A DNA stretch of 64,000 nt from JAFKFH01 sp017307375 (lineage in GTDB: Bacteria > Pseudomonadota > Alphaproteobacteria > Ferrovibrionales > Ferrovibrionaceae), in the NCBI GenBank assembly GCA_965229335.1, contig OZ245874.1, positions 6,262,001-6,326,000 on the forward strand, given 5' to 3'. Position numbers and translations under genes: made by a program. Shown in pieces: positions 63,823 to 64,000 of the stretch. The notes below the pieces were generated by a model. That model was not told where the DNA came from and ran no database searches. It saw only the letters and a list, made by a program, of their open reading frames with translations. How positions within the stretch are numbered: the first letter of the stretch is position 1; every line of letters starts with the position of its first letter.

Positions 63823-64000
63823 ATGACGACGAACAGCGCCGCAAAGCTTCATGCCATTCCTGTCTCCGACGCGACCGATGTCGCCGACGATCATTTCATC
63901 CATCGCGACGGCGTGCGCTATGCCGGCCAGCATCTGATCATCGACCTGTGGGGCTGTCAGAACCTCGACAACCTCAAGATCGTCGAGGACGCGCTGCGTG
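63823..64000 (+). CDS. speD: S-adenosylmethionine decarboxylase proenzyme, N-terminal part
   Basis: The first 59 residues of SpeD are visible before the window ends. SpeD makes decarboxylated S-adenosylmethionine, the aminopropyl donor for spermidine. The segment AGQHLIIDLWGCQNLDNLKI matches the conserved beginning of the bacterial class, including the GxHxxxDxxGC pattern. The Glu-Ser self-cleavage site that forms the pyruvoyl cofactor would lie downstream, outside the window. GGAGGG lies ten bases before the ATG. Confidence 0.92.
   Translation, partial: MTTNSAAKLHAIPVSDATDVADDHFIHRDGVRYAGQHLIIDLWGCQNLDNLKIVEDALR

Overview
The window comes from a GC-rich alphaproteobacterium. The pointers are the aa3 cytochrome oxidase cluster with CtaB, CtaG and SURF1, the thrC plus M16 peptidase pair, the near-constant use of G/C in third codon positions, and a NiCoT, Lrp and Dpp repertoire typical of Rhodospirillales-like bacteria. 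The exact genus cannot be fixed from sequence alone. No rRNA, tRNA, CRISPR array, integrase or transposase was seen.

Bases 1 to 11338 hold a minus-strand run: coxB, coxA, ctaB, a 41-residue CoxF-like protein, ctaG, coxC, a DUF983 protein, SURF1, an M32 carboxypeptidase, an EamA transporter, thrC and an M16 peptidase cut by the window edge. Most joints overlap or lie within about 70 bases. From 11700 to 26118 come tldD, a GNAT protein, two tiny lipoproteins, a lipoprotein plus OmpR/histidine-kinase operon, an Na/Pi symporter behind a Pho-box-like repeat, an SDR, a thioesterase, leuA with candidate leader peptides, a CPBP membrane protein, a class I/II aminotransferase, and a NiCoT nickel/cobalt permease behind a strong Fur-type box.

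Bases 26148 to 39483 are the unusual part. Four related exported propeller-type proteins (long A, short B, long C, short D) share one promoter architecture: a CCCA..TGGG inverted repeat, a conserved GGGATGCG, exactly 16 bases, then TGCTAG or TGATAG, then 35 or 36 bases to the start codon. A seven-helix sensor kinase and a LuxR-type response regulator lie between A and B, next to an extra copy of the repeat, and are the obvious candidate regulators. A and C share a 2.06 kb nearly identical central module with its own codon bias, although their N-terminal propellers have diverged widely. C is broken by a one-base frameshift just before that module.

Bases 39432 to 64000 are ordinary metabolism and transport: a LysR regulator divergent from a fused CydDC-like ABC exporter, an LLM flavin monooxygenase, an alpha/beta-hydrolase-domain protein, a HerA-like ATPase, an isochorismatase-fold protein with an altered nucleophile, an ACT-like protein, an MscS channel, a haloalkane dehalogenase, a lysine-degradation set (aminotransferase, aminoadipate-semialdehyde dehydrogenase, saccharopine-dehydrogenase-like enzyme, Lrp regulator), a complete five-gene peptide ABC transporter, DUF423, a TPR protein and the start of speD.
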